Origin: Aureicoccus marinus
GTDB taxonomy: Bacteria > Bacteroidota > Bacteroidia > Flavobacteriales > Flavobacteriaceae
DNA length: 64,000 nucleotides
Reading direction: 5' to 3'
Assembly (NCBI RefSeq): GCF_002954325.1
Contig: NZ_MQVX01000001.1
Location: forward strand, 749,546 to 813,545
The translations under genes and the position numbers were made by a program. Below, piece by piece: positions 39,984 to 49,392 of this stretch (position 1 is its first letter; every line of letters begins with the position of its first letter). The notes beneath the pieces are model-generated. The model did no database searches and was not told the origin of the DNA. It saw only the letters and a list, made by a program, of their open reading frames with translations.

Positions 39984-42320
39984 ATGCCCTATTTAGATGA
40001 ATTGAATGATGCCCAAAGAGCCCCTGTTCTGCATAAGGACGGGCCTTTGATGGTAATTGCAGGTGCAGGGTCGGGCAAGACCAGGGTACTGACGTACCGT
40101 ATTGCACACTTGATGGAACAGGGGGTTGATTCCTTCAATATCCTGGCCTTGACCTTTACGAACAAGGCTGCACGGGAGATGAAGTCCCGTATTGCCGGAA
40201 TTGTTGGGGATGCTGAGGCGAAAAATCTCTGGATGGGGACCTTTCACTCGGTCTTTGCCCGCCTTTTACGCCACGACGGCAAGCACTTGGGGTTTCCGAG
40301 TAATTTTACCATATACGATACCCAGGATTCTCAACGCCTTATTTCGGCCATCATCAAAGAGATGGGCCTCGACAAGGACGTCTACAAATACAAACAGATT
40401 CAGAACCGAATCTCCTCTTATAAGAACAGTCTAATCACAGTCAAGGCTTATTTTCAGAATCCCGAATTGATGGAAGCCGATGCCATGGCAAAAAGACCAA
40501 GGCTAGGGGAGATCTACAACAATTACGTGGAGCGCTGTTTTAAGGCTGGGGCTATGGACTTTGACGATCTGCTTTTACGTACCAACGAACTGCTCACCCG
40601 ATTTCCAGAGGTTTTGCACAAGTACCAAAACCGTTTCAAGTACATTCTGGTGGATGAGTACCAAGATACGAACCACTCTCAGTACCTGATTGTCAAAGCC
40701 CTTTCGGATCGTTTTCAAAACATCTGTGTGGTGGGGGATGATGCTCAAAGTATTTACTCATTTCGTGGAGCCAACATCAGCAATATTCTAAACTTCCAAC
40801 GGGATTACGACAATGTGGCGGTGTACCGTTTGGAGCAGAATTACCGATCAACCAAAACTATCGTAGAGGCGGCCAACAGCGTGATCGCCAACAACAAGAA
40901 CCAACTCGACAAAGTCGTTTGGACTGACAATGATGACGGGGAGTTAATTAAGTTGCATCGCGCGGCAACCGATGCAGAAGAAGGACGCTATGTCGCTGGT
41001 TCTATTTTTGAACTCCGCATGCAGGAACAGTTGCCCAATGGAGATTTTGCAGTACTGTACCGAACCAATTCTCAGTCTAGAGCGATTGAAGACGCCTTAC
41101 GCAAAAGAGATATTCCTTACCGCATTTATGGGGGCTTGTCTTTTTATCAACGCAAGGAGATCAAGGACATCCTGGCCTACCTGAGATTGATTGTAAACCC
41201 GAATGATGAGGAGGCGTTGATGCGAGTCATTAACTTTCCTGCTCGTGGAATTGGTCAGACCACCGTTGAGAAAATCCGGGTGGCCGCGAATGAATTCAAT
41301 ATGACCGCCTTTCAGGTCATGGAACAGGTGGAGCACGTCGCGGTTAAACTACAAAGCAATACGAAGCGAAAACTGCAGGATTTTATCACCATGATCAAAA
41401 GCTTTCAGATTTTAGCTCAGCAGCAAGACGCGTTTACCGTAGCCGAACAGGTGGCCAAAAAAACCGGACTTCTTTTGGAATTCAAAAAGGACGGTACTCC
41501 TGAGGGCATTGCTCGAATGGAAAACCTGGAAGAACTCTTAAACGGTATCAAAGATTTCGTAGAAGGGCAATTGGAACTCGCAGATGCCGAAGGAAATCTT
41601 TCGGAATTTTTGGAAGATGTGGCCTTGGCTACGGATCTGGATCAGGATACCGGAGACGACGACCGGGTCGCCTTAATGACCATCCACCTGGCCAAAGGGT
41701 TGGAGTTCCCCGTGGTTTATATCGTAGGGATGGAAGAGGATTTATTCCCATCGGCGATGAGCATGAATACCCGAAGCGAACTGGAAGAAGAACGCCGTCT
41801 ATTCTATGTCGCACTGACTCGGGCCGAGAAAAAGGCCTTTTTGACCTACACCCTGAACCGCTACCGTTGGGGTAAACTCATCGATGCGGAGCCCAGCCGA
41901 TTTTTGGAAGAAATTGATGAGAAATTCATCGAAAACCTCACGCCCTTACAAGACAGTTACCGCTACAAGAGCTTAATTGACCGTTCTATTTTTGGAGAAG
42001 TAGATAAGAGCAAGCTTCGCAGTACTAAACCCGTTCCAGGTACGCCACCGCCAAGCCATGCGCCAACGGAGAAACAACTGCGTAAACTTCGCAAGATCAA
42101 ACCGGAAATTGCGCAGCCCAATGCAGGAAGTAACGCCAGTGAACTCCCACTCATGGAGGGAACCTGGGTTAAACACAGCCGCTTTGGTCAGGGACAGGTA
42201 CTGAAACTGGAAGGAGTAGGGCAAGACCGTAAGGCCGAAATTCGCTTTGAAAGGGGCGAGGTCAAAAAACTACTTCTCCGATTCGCGCGCCTGGAGTTGA
42301 TGGATAATTTGGCCAATTGA
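39984..42320 (+). CDS. uvrD: UvrD/PcrA-type 3'-5' DNA helicase
   Basis: Superfamily 1A helicase for nucleotide excision and mismatch repair, 778 residues. It has the Q motif LNDAQR, Walker A AGAGSGKT with Lys32, motif II VDEYQDTN, GDDAQSIYSFRGA (motif III), and VALMTIHLAKGLEFPVVYIVG (motifs V/VI region). The C-terminal tail WVKHSRFGQGQVLKLEG...AEIRFERGEVKKLLLRFA is the tudor-like domain known from PcrA/UvrD to contact RNA polymerase. The end lies two bases from the convergent sensor kinase stop. Confidence 0.95.
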   Translation: MPYLDELNDAQRAPVLHKDGPLMVIAGAGSGKTRVLTYRIAHLMEQGVDSFNILALTFTNKAAREMKSRIAGIVGDAEAKNLWMGTFHSVFARLLRHDGKHLGFPSNFTIYDTQDSQRLISAIIKEMGLDKDVYKYKQIQNRISSYKNSLITVKAYFQNPELMEADAMAKRPRLGEIYNNYVERCFKAGAMDFDDLLLRTNELLTRFPEVLHKYQNRFKYILVDEYQDTNHSQYLIVKALSDRFQNICVVGDDAQSIYSFRGANISNILNFQRDYDNVAVYRLEQNYRSTKTIVEAANSVIANNKNQLDKVVWTDNDDGELIKLHRAATDAEEGRYVAGSIFELRMQEQLPNGDFAVLYRTNSQSRAIEDALRKRDIPYRIYGGLSFYQRKEIKDILAYLRLIVNPNDEEALMRVINFPARGIGQTTVEKIRVAANEFNMTAFQVMEQVEHVAVKLQSNTKRKLQDFITMIKSFQILAQQQDAFTVAEQVAKKTGLLLEFKKDGTPEGIARMENLEELLNGIKDFVEGQLELADAEGNLSEFLEDVALATDLDQDTGDDDRVALMTIHLAKGLEFPVVYIVGMEEDLFPSAMSMNTRSELEEERRLFYVALTRAEKKAFLTYTLNRYRWGKLIDAEPSRFLEEIDEKFIENLTPLQDSYRYKSLIDRSIFGEVDKSKLRSTKPVPGTPPPSHAPTEKQLRKLRKIKPEIAQPNAGSNASELPLMEGTWVKHSRFGQGQVLKLEGVGQDRKAEIRFERGEVKKLLLRFARLELMDNLAN

Positions 42321-42322
42321 GC

Positions 42323-44200
42323 CTACTTTTTCGATCCTCTGTTCTGGCGGAACAGGGTGTTGCGGGTAATCCTTGTGGGTACAGAAAACGAAAAACGACT
42401 TCCTTTGGATACAGTCGATTCGATGGTAATTTGCCCTCCGTTTCGGGCGATAAAGTCACGACAAATGGCAAAGCCTAATCCTGTACCGATCTCATTTTCA
42501 GTGCCCTTGGTGGAGTGGTTTTCTTCTTGATTGGTCAAGAGCTCATCCACTTGTTCCTGGGTCATCCCAACACCAGTATCCGAAACTTCGATCCAGACTT
42601 CCGAATCCGTTTCGTAAGCCGTGAGTCCTATTCGGTCGCCATTTCGAGAAAATTTTAGAGCGTTGGAGAGCAGGTTGCGGATGACAAAATCAACCATATC
42701 CTTGTCTGCGTAGACGCGACTTACTTTGACTTCTTCGCATTCCAATTGAATCCCCTTACGTGAGGCGTGATCTGAGAATAGTTTCGCATTAGAATAGAGG
42801 AGCTGTTCTATATCAAAGGCGCGTGGCGACAGGGTGTGGTCATTCATCTGGGTCTTGGCCCAATTCAATAGGTTGTCCAGGAGCATTTGAAGATTCTGAG
42901 AGGATTCTCGCAAATACTGCACAAAGGTCTGTTGTTCTTTGGCGCTAATTTCGCCTTGTTCCTGATCTAAAATTTTAGCGATGGAAACGATATTTCCGGT
43001 ATGACCTCTTAAGTCGTGAGATATTATAGAAAAGAACTTATCCTTGATCTGAGAAGCTTCCTGCAGTTCCAACTCGGATTGAGTGAGTTTTTGATTCAAA
43101 CGGGTCAAAGAAACATTTTGCGTCCCCAGTACCTGCAATTGACGCCGTATTTTCTTAACGAGTTTATTGTAGGTGTCGGTGAGCTCATGAAGTTCTTTAA
43201 TCTTCATCTTGGAATGGAGCTTGATCGTTCCATTAAATTGATTTTGAGAGATATAGTCCATATCGCTAATCAATTTTTCGATAGGAGCGGAAATGCGATT
43301 GGCTATGGCCAATGACAAAAATACCGCGAGAGCTAGGGTGCTGATAAACAAGAGAATTAAATAGGTGCGGATGCGTCCGGACAGCAACTGGGATTCTGTT
43401 CCTACCATTTCCGAAAGACGTTCAATCGAAAGGTCCATTCGATCTGCTGACTTTAGCCACTCCTGCGTTAAACCCGCTTCTTCGTTCCCTATTTCTAGTT
43501 CCAGTTCGACTATACGACCAAAAATCGCTTGATACGATCCCAGAATCGCAAGCGTATTCTCAAGATTTGCTTGTTCTTCCTTTTTGGCAGTCGTAATTCG
43601 TTCTTTTAGACCGGTTTTTAATTGAACAAGGCTGTCGGTCAGTTGATGAACGTAAAAGATGTCTTTGCGTAAAAAAAAGTCCTTTTCGAAGCGCCTAAGC
43701 ATGAGAATATCAGCCAGCTCGATGCCTTGGATTTGTTCCAACTGGTGGATTTGCGACCTCATTTCTCCTTCCAGGCCGTAGTTTCTAAATCCCCGTTCCT
43801 TGCGAAGAGCTGTGATCTTTGTGCTTAGGTGATCGAAGTATTCCAGTTCCTTTTGAAGTTTTTCAATCCTTCGGCTAAAAATGGGGTTGTCCTTTATTTC
43901 GGCCTTTGAAAGTACATAAAGGGCTTTAGTGCTCTTTTTGAGACTGAGGTGGTAGTCCAATTGATTAGCCGTGGATTCGTCTGATTTGTAGAAATCATCG
44001 AGCAAAACATCAAAATCCATCATGCGCCCAAAAGAAGACTGAGCCTTTAGACGAGAAGCGTTAAAAGAGATCACTTTTTCTCGTGTATCACGCAGGTGAT
44101 TGCTTCTCTTCAAAGAAATAAAAGAGAAGATCAAAAAGGGTATGACTAAAAGCCCAAGCGCTAAAAAAGCGGATAACAATCGCCCCTTGATGGAGTGCAT
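42323..44200 (-). CDS. Membrane sensor histidine kinase (orphan)
   Basis: 625 residues. A first membrane helix spans about residues 8-29, a long helical periplasmic sensor domain covers about 30-280, and a second helix is at about 283-303, followed by a HAMP-like linker and short coiled coil. The dimerisation box is FFSIISHDLRGHTGN with His395; the usual proline of HDLRTP/HDLRSP is replaced here. The ATPase domain has RNLLSNALKFSRNGD (N box), DTGVGMTQEQ and GTGLGFAICRDFI. No response regulator is adjacent, so its partner is unknown. The stop is two bases from that of uvrD. Confidence 0.9.
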   Translation of the reverse strand: MHSIKGRLLSAFLALGLLVIPFLIFSFISLKRSNHLRDTREKVISFNASRLKAQSSFGRMMDFDVLLDDFYKSDESTANQLDYHLSLKKSTKALYVLSKAEIKDNPIFSRRIEKLQKELEYFDHLSTKITALRKERGFRNYGLEGEMRSQIHQLEQIQGIELADILMLRRFEKDFFLRKDIFYVHQLTDSLVQLKTGLKERITTAKKEEQANLENTLAILGSYQAIFGRIVELELEIGNEEAGLTQEWLKSADRMDLSIERLSEMVGTESQLLSGRIRTYLILLFISTLALAVFLSLAIANRISAPIEKLISDMDYISQNQFNGTIKLHSKMKIKELHELTDTYNKLVKKIRRQLQVLGTQNVSLTRLNQKLTQSELELQEASQIKDKFFSIISHDLRGHTGNIVSIAKILDQEQGEISAKEQQTFVQYLRESSQNLQMLLDNLLNWAKTQMNDHTLSPRAFDIEQLLYSNAKLFSDHASRKGIQLECEEVKVSRVYADKDMVDFVIRNLLSNALKFSRNGDRIGLTAYETDSEVWIEVSDTGVGMTQEQVDELLTNQEENHSTKGTENEIGTGLGFAICRDFIARNGGQITIESTVSKGSRFSFSVPTRITRNTLFRQNRGSKK

Positions 44201-44295
44201 GAAAGAAATTATGGTTAATGTTCTTCCAATAAACGCAAACTTGTTACCTTAAGTATGAGTTTTTCGACCAAATTCACACCAACTATTTACTTTTT

Positions 44296-44922
44296 ATGCC
44301 CTCTGCACAATTCATTAAAGTATACCCAGAAAATCCAGCACCACGGCCTTTGGGAATTATAGCCGATTGCCTTCGGAAAGGGGGGCTAATCATTTATCCA
44401 ACGGATACGGTGTACGGATTGGGCTGCGACATCACCAATACCAAAGCACTACAGCGATTGGCACAGTTGAAGGGAATTAAATTAGAGAAGGCCAACTGGT
44501 CGTTTATATGCCCAGACTTGAGTCGGCTTTCGGACTATACGCGCCAGTTGGACAATCCGACCTTTAAATTACTCAAGCGCAGTTTGCCTGGACCCTACAC
44601 GTTCATTTTGCCGGGAAATAATGACTTGCCCAAGGTTTTTAAAAAGAAGAAGACCGTAGGAATTCGGGTGCCCGATCATTCGATTCCTCAGGCCATTGTG
44701 AGTACCTTGGGGAACCCCATTGTTTCCACTTCGATTTACGATACAGATGAGATTGTGGAATACACAACGGATCCCGAATTGATTTACGAGGAATGGCAAA
44801 ATAGGGTGGACTTGGTGGTTGACGGCGGATTTGGAGGAAATATTCCGTCGACGATTATAGATCTCTCTGGAGATGGGCCGGTAGTTATTCGAGAAGGAAA
44901 GGGTTCTCTGGACGTACTCTAA
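44296..44922 (+). CDS. Sua5/YciO/YrdC family protein (threonylcarbamoyl-AMP synthase-like)
   Basis: 208 residues. The YrdC fold is marked by [43 protein letters not shown] and [15 protein letters not shown], then [10 protein letters not shown] and [17 protein letters not shown]. Family members make threonylcarbamoyl-AMP for the t6A37 tRNA modification. The ICPDLS and GPYTFIL segments are closer to YciO than to TsaC, so it may be the YciO paralogue whose in vivo role is less certain. It is convergent with ompA, with a terminator between. Confidence 0.85.
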   Translation: MPSAQFIKVYPENPAPRPLGIIADCLRKGGLIIYPTDTVYGLGCDITNTKALQRLAQLKGIKLEKANWSFICPDLSRLSDYTRQLDNPTFKLLKRSLPGPYTFILPGNNDLPKVFKKKKTVGIRVPDHSIPQAIVSTLGNPIVSTSIYDTDEIVEYTTDPELIYEEWQNRVDLVVDGGFGGNIPSTIIDLSGDGPVVIREGKGSLDVL

Positions 44923-44949
44923 AAAAAACCGCCTCCCAGAGGGAAGCGG
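44921..44949 (-). terminator. Rho-independent terminator of ompA
   Basis: Read on the minus strand, CCGCTTCCC-TCT-GGGAGGCGG forms a nine-pair stem with one mismatch and a three-base loop, directly followed by eight T. It starts 23 bases after the ompA stop. This is the only convergent junction in the window with a textbook terminator. The A-run overlaps the stop codon of the Sua5/YciO gene. Confidence 0.85.
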
Positions 44950-44971
44950 TCGACTTATACTTTTAAAGGTC

Positions 44972-45843
44972 TTAGTTTCCTTGACCTCCAATGGCAGGAT
45001 CTTTCATCCCTTCTTCGATCATGTTGTAGAACTGATCTAGTTTTGGAAGCACCACGATACGTGTTCGGCGGTTTTTCGCTCTGTTGGCCGCAGTAGTATT
45101 GCTTACTAGTGGTACATAGTAGCTTCTACCCGCTGCAGTCATTCGCTTGGGGTCAACCTTGAAATCGTTTTGTAGTACACGTACAACTGCAGTGGCACGT
45201 TTTGCACTCAAATCCCAGTTGTCAACCAGTACTCCGCTTCGGAAAGGAACGTTATCGGTGTGTCCTTCAACCAAGAATTCAAAGTCAGGTTTGTTGTTCA
45301 CTACCTTGGCAACTTTACCGAGAATACGCTTCGCTGCTTCGGTTACATTATAGCTACCGCTGCGGAAAAGAAGCTTGTCAGAGATCGATACAAAAACAAC
45401 GCCTTTCTCGACACTTACTTCGATATCGTCATCTTCCAAGTTTCCTAAAACTCCTTTCAAACTCTGAACCAAGGCCAGGTTTACAGAGTCACGACGAGTA
45501 ACGGCATCGCGAAGGTTACTGATCATCAGGTCTTTTTCGCGAAGACTTTCTAGTGATTTCTCAAGGTTTTCGGCTCCTTTGGTAGTCAAAGTTGTCAAGT
45601 CACCCATATTGTTGATCAACTCCTGGTTGTTTGATTTCAGGAAGTCGTTTTGCTGTCTTAGCGTTTGAAGCTGTGCTTCGCTAGCCGCTTGTTCTTCCAA
45701 ACAGCTATTCAATTTAACTGTTGCAGAATTCAGCAGGTCTTGTGTTTCTTTTTGTTTGGCTTCTAGATCTGCGTACTTCTTGTTGGATACGCAGGAAGTG
45801 AGTAGTAGGCAACGCCCAGTGTTCCCAGAAAAGCTTTTCTCAT
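44972..45843 (-). CDS. OmpA family lipoprotein, single-base frameshift in the signal peptide region
   Basis: Peptidoglycan-binding outer-membrane lipoprotein. The first ATG at 45843 begins MRKAFLGTLGVA and then leaves frame; adding one T at about 45807 gives LLLTSC, a proper lipobox, followed by VSNKKYADLEAKQKETQDLLNS and the rest of a 290-residue protein. Without the correction the frame begins only at 45712. A coiled coil spans about residues 25-120 and the C-terminal OmpA domain has VEGHTDNVPF, NWDLSAKRA and the arginine-rich NRAKNRRTRIVV, all needed for diaminopimelate binding. A paralogue with a degenerate domain lies at 36189-36962. A strong terminator follows the stop. Confidence 0.87.
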
Positions 45844-45921
45844 GATAAGTGAAGTTGTATTAACCATTAAAAATTACTCTAAAGTTATATATTTTGCTTG
45901 CTCAGCGAAGGGATAGAGGGG

Positions 45922-46923
45922 TTAATCTTTTACTAATCCCCGATATTCCCTTATTTGTTGTACGTAATGTAACCACACTATGGACGTCGTTCGGTAAAAT
46001 TTTACACTTTTTTGGCTTTTTCCTCTTTTGGCCCACATGGACCTGCAAGACTGATAAAAGGCGAGGTGAGCTCTAAATACAGCCCAACTGTGCGCTGGTT
46101 TTCGTTGAAGTAAAAACACCACTGCCGCGATTCCATCCAGCACCATTCGAGCAAATAACAAAGCAAAAACTTCTGGCTTGGCCGTGTTTTTAAGCAGGGT
46201 GAAAAGGGAGTTTCTGAAATTCAGAAAGGTTTTGCGAGGGTTCATATTGCTCAGGGTAGACCCTCCCAAGTGAAAGACCTCCGATTGTCCGTTGTACCAG
46301 ACCTGGTGCCCCTGATTTTGTGCCCTCCAGCAAAAGTCAATTTCTTCCTGGTGAGCAAAGTAATCTGCATCAAAACCGCCGAGTTCGTGAAAAACAGAAG
46401 ACCGCACTAAAAAACAAGCTCCAGTTGCCCAAAACACAGGAATGGTGTCGTTGTATTGCCCAAGATCAGTTTCGATGGATTGAAATACGCGACCTCTGCA
46501 AAAGGGGTAGCCCAAACGGTCCAGAAAGCCTCCCGCAGCACCGGCGTATTCGAAGTATTCGGGCTTTTTTAGGTCCTTGATTTTGGGTTGGACTATACTG
46601 ATTTCAGGATTCTCCTTCATCATATACGCCAAGGGTTCCAACCAGCCGCTGGTCACCTGTAGATCAGAATTCAATAAGCCGTAGACATCGGCTTCAATCT
46701 GGGTAAGCCCCCAGTTGTATCCACCAGCATACCCATTGTTTTCGGAATTAAATAAGACGTTGACCTGAGGAAATTCTTCTTCCAGTACCCGAGCAGAGTC
46801 GTCGGTAGAGGCGTTGTCAATAACCCACACCTCCGTACCCTGGCTGTGCGCCAATACGCTGGGCAGGTACTTCGAGAGCAAAGAAGCTCCGTTGTAATTC
46901 AAAATGACCAGGGCAACTTTCAA
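45922..46923 (-). CDS. Glycosyltransferase family 2
   Basis: Cytoplasmic-face GT-A glycosyltransferase of 333 residues. It has the nucleotide-sugar motifs VILNYNG, WVIDNASTDDS and LLNSDLQVT (the DxD-like site), and GGFDADYFAHQEEIDFCWRAQNQG, the acceptor-side ED/EE-DxxxR motif of rhamnosyl- and related transferases. A hydrophobic segment at about residues 253-272 suggests membrane association. It probably acts in polysaccharide or lipopolysaccharide assembly; donor and acceptor are unknown. No other glycan gene is nearby. Confidence 0.88.
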   Translation of the reverse strand: MKVALVILNYNGASLLSKYLPSVLAHSQGTEVWVIDNASTDDSARVLEEEFPQVNVLFNSENNGYAGGYNWGLTQIEADVYGLLNSDLQVTSGWLEPLAYMMKENPEISIVQPKIKDLKKPEYFEYAGAAGGFLDRLGYPFCRGRVFQSIETDLGQYNDTIPVFWATGACFLVRSSVFHELGGFDADYFAHQEEIDFCWRAQNQGHQVWYNGQSEVFHLGGSTLSNMNPRKTFLNFRNSLFTLLKNTAKPEVFALLFARMVLDGIAAVVFLLQRKPAHSWAVFRAHLAFYQSCRSMWAKRGKSQKSVKFYRTTSIVWLHYVQQIREYRGLVKD

Positions 46924-46935
46924 AACGGTTGCAAA

Positions 46936-47382
46936 TTAAGGGCTAAATGCAGGAATTTCGGGTACGAATTTGCACTTTTTTGTGACATAATCGATGGAGT
47001 AGTACACGTGAGTTAAGCCATTGGTCAGCATGAGCCAATCGGCTTGAGCGCTCAGATTGTAACGGGCTGCTTGATCAAATACCTCTTGTGTAATGGGGAC
47101 TTCAGGGGCTTTACACTCGATAAGCAGAAAGATACTCCCATCGGGTTTGTAAACCACTACATCAAATCGCTTATCGGTTTGGGCGACACGAATATGTTTT
47201 TCTACGGCGATCAGACTGACTGGGTAGTGGTGGGTTTGGATTAAAAACTGGAGCACGTGCTGGCGCACCCATTCTTCGGGTTGCAGCAGGAAGAATTTTT
47301 TCCTGATCGGATCAAAAATATGGGTGCTGTTTTCTATACTTTTGGTACGGAAGCGATAGCCCGGAAAATGGAGTTGCCGCAT
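46936..47382 (-). CDS. Stand-alone type I restriction HsdR N-terminal-like nuclease domain protein
   Basis: 148 residues from the ATG at 47382; a TTG two codons upstream is the only longer start. The sequence FDPIRKKFFLLQPEEWVRQH followed by RFDVVVYKPDGSIFLLIECKAP fits the HsdR_N family, a PD-(D/E)xK nuclease fold with Asp and the E-C-K triad visible. The helicase and specificity parts of a type I system are absent. The gene is divergent from holA across 26 bases that hold the palindrome GCAAATTTGC, which could serve both promoters. Its function is unknown. Confidence 0.8.
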   Translation of the reverse strand: MRQLHFPGYRFRTKSIENSTHIFDPIRKKFFLLQPEEWVRQHVLQFLIQTHHYPVSLIAVEKHIRVAQTDKRFDVVVYKPDGSIFLLIECKAPEVPITQEVFDQAARYNLSAQADWLMLTNGLTHVYYSIDYVTKKCKFVPEIPAFSP

Positions 47383-47408
47383 ATGCAAATTTGCGCAAAA
47401 CCGATGGA

Positions 47409-48413
47409 ATGAAAGAATTGAAAAGCCTTATCCAAGAAATTAAAGACCGCCGCCCACGGCCGGTCTATTTCTTTCATGGTGAAGAGCCTTATTTTATGGA
47501 CGTCTTCTCGGATTATTTGGAGGAGCATTTGCTTCTCGAAGAGGAAAAAGGCTTTAATCAAACGATTTTATATGGTAAGGAACTCAAGGTAGACGCTTTG
47601 GTCGAACAGCTCAAACGCTTCCCCATGATGTCGGAGTACCAAGTGGTTATCGTCAAGGAGGGACAGCATTTGGCCCGTACGGTAGATCAATTACAGGCCT
47701 ATATTGAGAATCCTTTGCCCTCTACTATTTTGATGGTCAACTACAAGGGCAAAAAACTGGACAAGCGCAAAAAGCTTTATAAAGCTCTTGCCAAGTCCGG
47801 GTTCCTCTTTGAATCCAAGAAACTCTACGAATCCGAAATTTCGGCTTGGCTGAGTCGTCGTTCCAAAGAAAAAGGGCTTCAGTGCAGTCCCAAAGCCGTT
47901 GCCTTGTTGGTCGAATATTTGGGAACCGACCTTTCCTTGATCGAAAACGAGCTTGAAAAACTACGCTTGGCTATTGGAGAAGGCAAACCGGTTGATGCCC
48001 AGCAGATTGAAACCTATGTAGGGATCAGCAAGGACTTCAATAATTTTGAATTGAAGAAGGCCTTGGGAGAAAAGGACTTCGGCAAGGCGGGGACCATTTT
48101 GAATTACTTTGCCTCTAATCCAAATGCGCATCCCATGGTGGTCACGCTGGGCTTTTTACACACCTATTTTAGCCAGCTGAGTCGATACCATGCTTTGAGC
48201 GATAAAAGTGCTCCTGCAGTGGCCAAAGCTTTGCGTGTAAATCCCTATTTCGTCAAAGAATACCAGATCGCGGCCCGGCATTACCCCCTCAAAAAATTAT
48301 CCGGGATCTTGCAGGAATTAAGGCGTATAGACGGGTTGTCCAAAGGGGTTGGAGCCTCCGGATGGCCAGCGAGAGAACTGTATAAGGAGCTAATGCTTTG
48401 TTTTACCCGTTAG
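47409..48413 (+). CDS. holA: DNA polymerase III delta subunit
   Basis: Clamp-loader subunit that opens the beta clamp. The start is set at the ATG at 47409 (MKELKSLIQEIKDRRPRPVYFFHGEEPYFMD), giving 334 residues; a TTG at 47391 is the only longer option. Family features are the YFFHGEEPYFMDVF opening, KRFPMMSEYQVVIVKEGQ, the helical collar with YLGTDLSLIENELEKL, and the C-terminal ARHYPLKKLSGILQELRRIDGLSKG. Its stop shares TTAG with that of the convergent DoxX gene. Confidence 0.93.
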   Translation: MKELKSLIQEIKDRRPRPVYFFHGEEPYFMDVFSDYLEEHLLLEEEKGFNQTILYGKELKVDALVEQLKRFPMMSEYQVVIVKEGQHLARTVDQLQAYIENPLPSTILMVNYKGKKLDKRKKLYKALAKSGFLFESKKLYESEISAWLSRRSKEKGLQCSPKAVALLVEYLGTDLSLIENELEKLRLAIGEGKPVDAQQIETYVGISKDFNNFELKKALGEKDFGKAGTILNYFASNPNAHPMVVTLGFLHTYFSQLSRYHALSDKSAPAVAKALRVNPYFVKEYQIAARHYPLKKLSGILQELRRIDGLSKGVGASGWPARELYKELMLCFTR

Positions 48414-48796
48414 CGGTTGCGCTGATCTAAGCTGTACTTACCAGGGCCCATAAGGAAGATGACCACATAGATCACCAAATACAACAAGGCCTTTTCTTTT
48501 ACTTTAACCGGATCCGAAAAGTGGACGATAAAGGCGGCTACAGCCATCGTTGCTGCGGTGAGCAGAGAAACCCACTTGGTTTTCAATCCCAGAATGATCA
48601 AGATTGGAGCAAAGAATTCTGCTAATACGGCGATGACAAGCGTCACTGCACCATTCATTCCGATACCGGAAAGGGGTTCAGCAAATTCAAAGTCTTGGTT
48701 TACCACTTTTTGAAACTTAGGGTATCCATGAGTAATCATTAAAGCGGAGGGGATGATCCGGAGCAACGCCAGGCCCAAGTTTGATTTTAAACTCAT
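48410..48796 (-). CDS. DoxX family membrane protein
   Basis: Four-helix membrane protein of 128 residues. It opens with ALLRIIPSALMITHGYPKFQK, the typical DoxX N-terminal segment, and has further helices at about 51-71, 75-92 and 100-118. DoxX proteins have been linked to quinone or thiol redox processes, but the biochemical role is not established. It shares its stop palindrome with holA and lies 59 bases downstream of a second DoxX-type gene, suggesting a duplicated or two-component unit. Confidence 0.85.
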   Translation of the reverse strand: MSLKSNLGLALLRIIPSALMITHGYPKFQKVVNQDFEFAEPLSGIGMNGAVTLVIAVLAEFFAPILIILGLKTKWVSLLTAATMAVAAFIVHFSDPVKVKEKALLYLVIYVVIFLMGPGKYSLDQRNR

Positions 48797-48855
48797 ACCA
48801 GTAAAGGATTTAATGGTTCTGAAGCGAAAAATAAGAATAATTGGTCATTGCGTAC

Positions 48856-49347
48856 TTAAGCCATTTGCCAACGACGACTGATCAGGTAGTCCAAGCCAAA
48901 GCGACCGGATCCAAAATAGAGGTTGTAAATAGAGACCCATAAAAAGCCAAAAGCGGGCAACATTCCCCAGGTACCCTGACCCCACTTTTGAAGGAAAATG
49001 GCAACTAGCATGGTGCACATGATCAAGAAAGAGGCTAACCGTGTTTTGAGACCTAGGGCAAAAAACAGGCCTCCAACGGCTTCACTAAAAGCTCCCATCC
49101 AGGCAAAAAAGGCGGGGAAAGCGGCAAATATTCCACCGTAAGCTGCCACATCATCCGGAAACCAGTAAGCTACCTCAAACAGCCCTAATTCATTCTCTTT
49201 AGGAGACCAAGGCATACCGAACTTTGAGGCTCCAAAATCAAGGGCCAAAAGCATTCCAGTAATAAAACGAATAACGGCAAAGACAAGGTCAGCACCCCAG
49301 CGTTCTTGTAGTCGAGGGGTGATCAGTTTTTTTAAAGCTGTTTTCAT
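48856..49347 (-). CDS. DoxX-like membrane protein
   Basis: 163 residues from the ATG at 49347, with four hydrophobic helices. FAVIRFITGMLLALDFGASKFGMPW corresponds to the DoxX opening, and FFAWMGAFSEAVGGLFFALGLKTRLASFLIMC to helices 2-3. An upstream ATG at 49362 exists, but a -7-like element (TATCTTAG, minus strand 49367-49374) would put transcription start at or past it, so I prefer 49347. It forms a tandem with the other DoxX gene and follows the E1 gene by 45 bases. Confidence 0.78.
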   Translation of the reverse strand: MKTALKKLITPRLQERWGADLVFAVIRFITGMLLALDFGASKFGMPWSPKENELGLFEVAYWFPDDVAAYGGIFAAFPAFFAWMGAFSEAVGGLFFALGLKTRLASFLIMCTMLVAIFLQKWGQGTWGMLPAFGFLWVSIYNLYFGSGRFGLDYLISRRWQMA

Positions 49348-49392
49348 AGGAGAGTGTTGCATGCTCCTAAGATAGCAAACTTTGTTTAACCT

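Noticed and set aside
46936..47382. Type I restriction-modification system
   Set aside because: Only an HsdR_N-like domain is present; no hsdM, hsdS or helicase part lies within the window.
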